From Tragulus kanchil (Eukaryota > Chordata > Mammalia > Artiodactyla > Tragulidae): DNA of 64,000 nucleotides. Within the stretch, counting starts at the first letter, position 1, and each line of letters starts with the position of its first letter. Below are positions 61,014-64,000 of this stretch, piece by piece. The stretch spans positions 67,731,001 through 67,795,000 of the forward strand of contig JAIOJX010000028.1 in NCBI GenBank assembly GCA_022376925.1. Reading direction: 5' to 3'. Below the pieces are notes generated by a model. It was not told the DNA's origin. It worked only from the letters and a program-made list of their open reading frames with translations, and did not search any database. The translations under genes were made by a program, and so were the position numbers.

Positions 61014-62355
61014 AGAGAATATCAGAGAATATTTATTTCTTGTCATATCTGCTAGTATAATGTCTCTGAATAAAGAATCTAAACTATTGACTAGAAGAAG
61101 CATGGCAGGAAAGAAAATGGCCATGGCAGTTTGCGTATTCCTTGATATAGATAGAAGACTAGGAATTTCATGCATTTTTACCATGTTTTATTTTTTTCAG
61201 AGACCAATGAACACCTTAATTACTTCTAAATTATTTTTATTTTTTATTGATGTTTTCTAGAATGACACTGTGTTGTGATTGCTGCAAGGTAGTTTAGCTC
61301 TCTGTGTTGTACATTTGTAAATGCTAGCCTCCATACTTTGTAAGATTAGATTTACCAGCTTACATGTACTCAGTATTTAAAGAGAAAGAAAAGGGGAAGT
61401 GAAATAGTTTGTTACCCTCTTCAGTTGAAAAAATAAAAATACAGATCATGGCCTGAAACAAGCTAATTTTCATTCTTTTCCAGTTTGCCACCAGCCACTC
61501 ATAGGTCGTATTCATCCCTATTCTAAATACAGGTCTATTTATTTCCTGTACAAGTGTAGGGCAGAATTCATAAAAGCTCAAGAGTTTAAAGGTATTCAGA
61601 AGGTTAGATGACTTGTCCAGGTTCTTTCAGGTGATTAGTAACAGACTTTTGACTGAGTTTCTTTGCACACTCTCTCTTTAAATCTACAATTCTCAAATTT
61701 TAAAATACAACATTCACTAGAGAGTCAGTCTCTCAGATCTGGGTCAGACTCAGAAATCTGTCCTAAGAGGTCCTCCCATTGTCCTCATCCACACTTGGTA
61801 TGCGTTGTTTTAAGGTTGTTTCTACTAAAGCCGTCCACTTGCCACTTACCTCATAAAACCTTTATATCATATTGCTTTCAGATCTGATTAATAATAGTGG
61901 ACTGATTTTTGTTCTAGTCCTTTCAGAAAGAAAACAGATGAAATATGACCTCATTGTGCTTTACTGTTCAGTTTTCACAAGTTGAAAACCACTCCTTACT
62001 GTCAAAATAAGCATCCAAAGTGGCTATTTCGTATCATGGTTATCTTGGATGAACCTTTTCAAAACCTGTGCCAATCTTTGGTAGCCATTTAATTTCAGTC
62101 CTAGAAACCAGTCTCAGATTCCTTTCTTACAGACAGTGTGAACTTGTAAGCAAATAGAATTTCTATGTATTCCATCTGCAGCCTTATTTCGTGTTTTTCT
62201 TCATCTGCATTATAAAACTTTATGAACCTGGCCTCTAATACAACAATGTAGTTTACAGTCCATTGGTGTTGCTGAAATCAGTCTTCTGAGACGCCTGTAT
62301 GGACATGATTTCCCAGGTAATGGGCTGTTTCAGTTCTGCTTGAGTTTTCATTGCC
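61014..62355. other. Unique DNA, possible MIR trace
   Basis: No gene recognised. A stretch near 61590-61660 (agatgacttgtccaggttct) resembles the MIR core in reverse. Frames of 65-74 residues are unconvincing. Confidence 0.45.
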
Positions 62356-62710
62356 ATCTCCACCCCAGCAACAGCTGCGTTTTACTGTTGTCATTTGGAA
62401 TACATAAATAAAGGCAAGAACACTGATATTCTTTTTATAAATAATTAGGGTAAGTGTAGAGAGTGTGCAATTGCTTCAAATGAAAGATGCCATGTAATTT
62501 TTGATAATTTAGCATATTTTCATAAATTATAAATACATGTATAAGCAGAGCATTGTTTATGATTGTCCTGAATCACATTCTAAAAATTCTCTGCCAAATT
62601 TTAGTATGTCTTATTTTCGGTCAATTAATTTTTTTTAAATGAAACATATGTCTTACCATTAAAAAATGGGAAACCATGCAAAATAATGTCATTGAGCTGG
62701 AGAGAGGTTA

Positions 62711-63062
62711 TAGAATTTTTCTTTTTTCTTTTTTTTTTTAACATTTATTTATTTATTTATTTTGGCAGGGGTGGGGAGGGACGGGGGTGGGCGGGCCACT
62801 TCCACTGGTCTTTCATTTGTCTAGTTTCATCCATCTTCGTTCTTTGGCCCGTGTGGGCCTCCCATTGCGGTGGCGTCTGTCGTCGCAGAGCACCGGCTCT
62901 GGGCGCATGCGCTCCAGAGCTCCGGCTCGGTGATTGGACACATCGGTCCAGCCGCTCCGCGGCACGTGGGATCTTCCCAGGCCAGGGATCGAACCGGCGC
63001 CCCTTGCACTGCAAGGCGGTGTCCTTACCCACTGGACCACCAGGGAAGCCCTAGAATTTTTC
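62711..63062 (-). mobile_element. CHR-like SINE, CpG-rich, with target duplication
   Basis: Best-preserved copy of the family, at 62722-63051, between perfect 11-bp repeats tagaatttttc (62711-62721, 63052-63062). Reverse-strand A box lies near 63023-63042 and B box ggttcgatccc at 62985-62995. Many CpGs survive (ctccgcggcacgtggg, gcgcatgcgctcc), implying recent insertion. The tail is an AAAT repeat. Duplicate 63811-64000 is cut by the window end. Frames up to 129 residues across it are not genes. Confidence 0.92.
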
Positions 63063-63069
63063 AATTCAG

Positions 63070-63160
63070 AGGCTGATACACTATGACCTGTGCACTGAAT
63101 CCAGTCCACAGCGTGTTTTTGTAAATAAAGTTTTATTGGAACACAGCTGCTGTCATTAGT
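63070..63160 (+). mobile_element. Ancient non-autonomous repeat fragment
   Basis: Carries the gtttttgtaaataaagtttt, then attggaacacagctgctgtc block, as does 27907-28137. Confidence 0.6.
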
Positions 63161-63169
63161 CTCTGTTAT

Positions 63170-63284
63170 TCTCCAAGCAAGAATACTGGAGTAGGTAGCC
63201 ATTCATTTTTCCAAAGGATCTTCTGAAATCAGGTCGCCTGCATTTCAGGCAGATTCTTTACTGTCTGAGCCATAGGGGAGCCCC
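63170..63284 (-). mobile_element. Bov-A SINE monomer fragment
   Basis: Antisense: caagaatactggagtaggta, cagattctttactgtctgag and ccataggggagcccc are diagnostic of a Bov-A half. Confidence 0.8.
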
Positions 63285-64000
63285 ATCTATGACTATATAT
63301 CAGCTGTAACAGTACAGTAGTTTTAAGAGGTCCAATATTGTTCAAGAAGGCTAACTATTTACTATTTGGTGATTTATAGAAAAGTTTACTTACTTCTCAT
63401 TTAACCCAGTGGTTTCCAGCCTTCACAGAATTCTTGTTTTCAGGGATCTCCACCCAGCAACAGCTGCGTTTTACTGTTGTCATTTGGAATACATAAATAA
63501 AGGCAAGAACACTGATATTCTTTTTATAAATAATTAGGGTAAGTGTAGAGAGTGTGCAATTGCTTCAAATGAAAGATGCCATGTAATTTTTGATAATTTA
63601 GCATATTTTCATAAATTATAAATACATGTATAAGCAGAGCATTGTTTATGATTGTCCTGAATCACATTCTAAAAATTCTCTGCCAAATTTTAGTATGTCT
63701 TATTTTCGGTCAATTAATTTTTTTTAAATGAAACATATGTCTTACCATTAAAAAATGGGAAACCATGCAAAATAATGTCATTGAGCTGGAGAGAGGTTAT
63801 AGAATTTTTCTTTTTTCTTTTTTTTTTTAACATTTATTTATTTATTTATTTTGGCAGGGGTGGGGAGGAGGGGGGGGGGCGGGCCACTTCCACTGGTCTT
63901 TCATTTGTCTAGTTTCATCCATCTTCGTTCTTTGGCCCGTGTGGGCCTCCCATTGCGGTGGCGTCTGTCGTCGCAGAGCACCGGCTCTGGGCGCATGCGC

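Larger units (their letters stand above)
62356..64000. repeat. Direct duplication 20, cut by window end (offset 1,090 bp)
   Basis: Copy A is 62356-63445. Copy B starts at 63446 and continues past the window end. One C fewer at the start of copy B, and a rearranged G run in the SINE linker (ggacgggggtggg versus a longer pure G tract). Confidence 0.92.

Overview
The window is non-coding nuclear DNA from a pecoran ruminant (cattle, sheep, deer, giraffe or related families). The evidence is the repeat content: BovB (RTE) LINE fragments, Bov-tA and Bov-A2 SINEs, tRNA-Glu-derived CHR SINEs, a ruminant-type L1, and older mammalian repeats (MIR, MER5A, MaLR LTRs). I find no host protein-coding gene, tRNA, rRNA or CRISPR. 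The longest open frame (54342-56537) is the C-terminal part of an L1 ORF2. Almost all other open frames are chance reading of SINEs, BovB or AT-rich DNA.

The dominant feature is not a gene. Twenty direct head-to-tail duplications, each 1.05-1.17 kb (mean about 1,116 bp), occur along the window, roughly one per 3.2 kb. About 21.8 kb of the 64 kb is second-copy sequence, leaving about 42 kb of distinct DNA. Copies differ mainly by homopolymer length and a few indels. Several junctions carry short filler that looks like an error-rich reading of the true flank. Where neighbouring duplications overlap, a segment appears three times. Size uniformity, density and noisy junctions point to an assembly artefact: successive blocks joined without trimming a roughly 1 kb overlap, as expected from noisy long reads and a graph with fixed-length vertices. 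Coordinates, copy numbers and repeat counts should be corrected for this.

Layout: 1-9312, AT-rich DNA with a Bov SINE, three duplications and a Bov-tA. 9313-12473, unique DNA, then a Bov-tA interrupted by a young CHR-like SINE. 12474-19925, three duplications, one containing a MaLR LTR. 19926-22000, an ancient LTR-like repeat split by an L1 3' end, then an antisense MaLR LTR. 22003-28892, a duplicated BovB 3' end, MER5A, a second Bov-tA interrupted by the CHR-like SINE, CHR and MIR. 28893-35773, an inverted pair of CHR-like SINEs (duplicated), a Bov-tA in three copies, and BovB. 36383-41268, antisense BovB and old LTR/L1 fragments, duplicated. 41269-47684, unique DNA plus a triplicated stretch and a CHR-2 SINE. 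47685-48172, a complete solo LTR of a class II (betaretrovirus-like) endogenous retrovirus with a 6-bp target duplication. 50169-51391, a (CA)n microsatellite in two copies. 52706-58040, a 5'-truncated L1 with 14-bp target duplication, both ends partly repeated by the artefact. 58055-64000, two more duplications, a Bov-A2 dimer and a CpG-rich CHR-like SINE with perfect target duplication.

Biologically, the points of interest are the CHR-like SINE with a 3' body I do not recognise, its two independent insertions at almost the same site inside Bov-tA elements, and a solo LTR whose U3 holds a tandem repeat carrying YY1-like sites.
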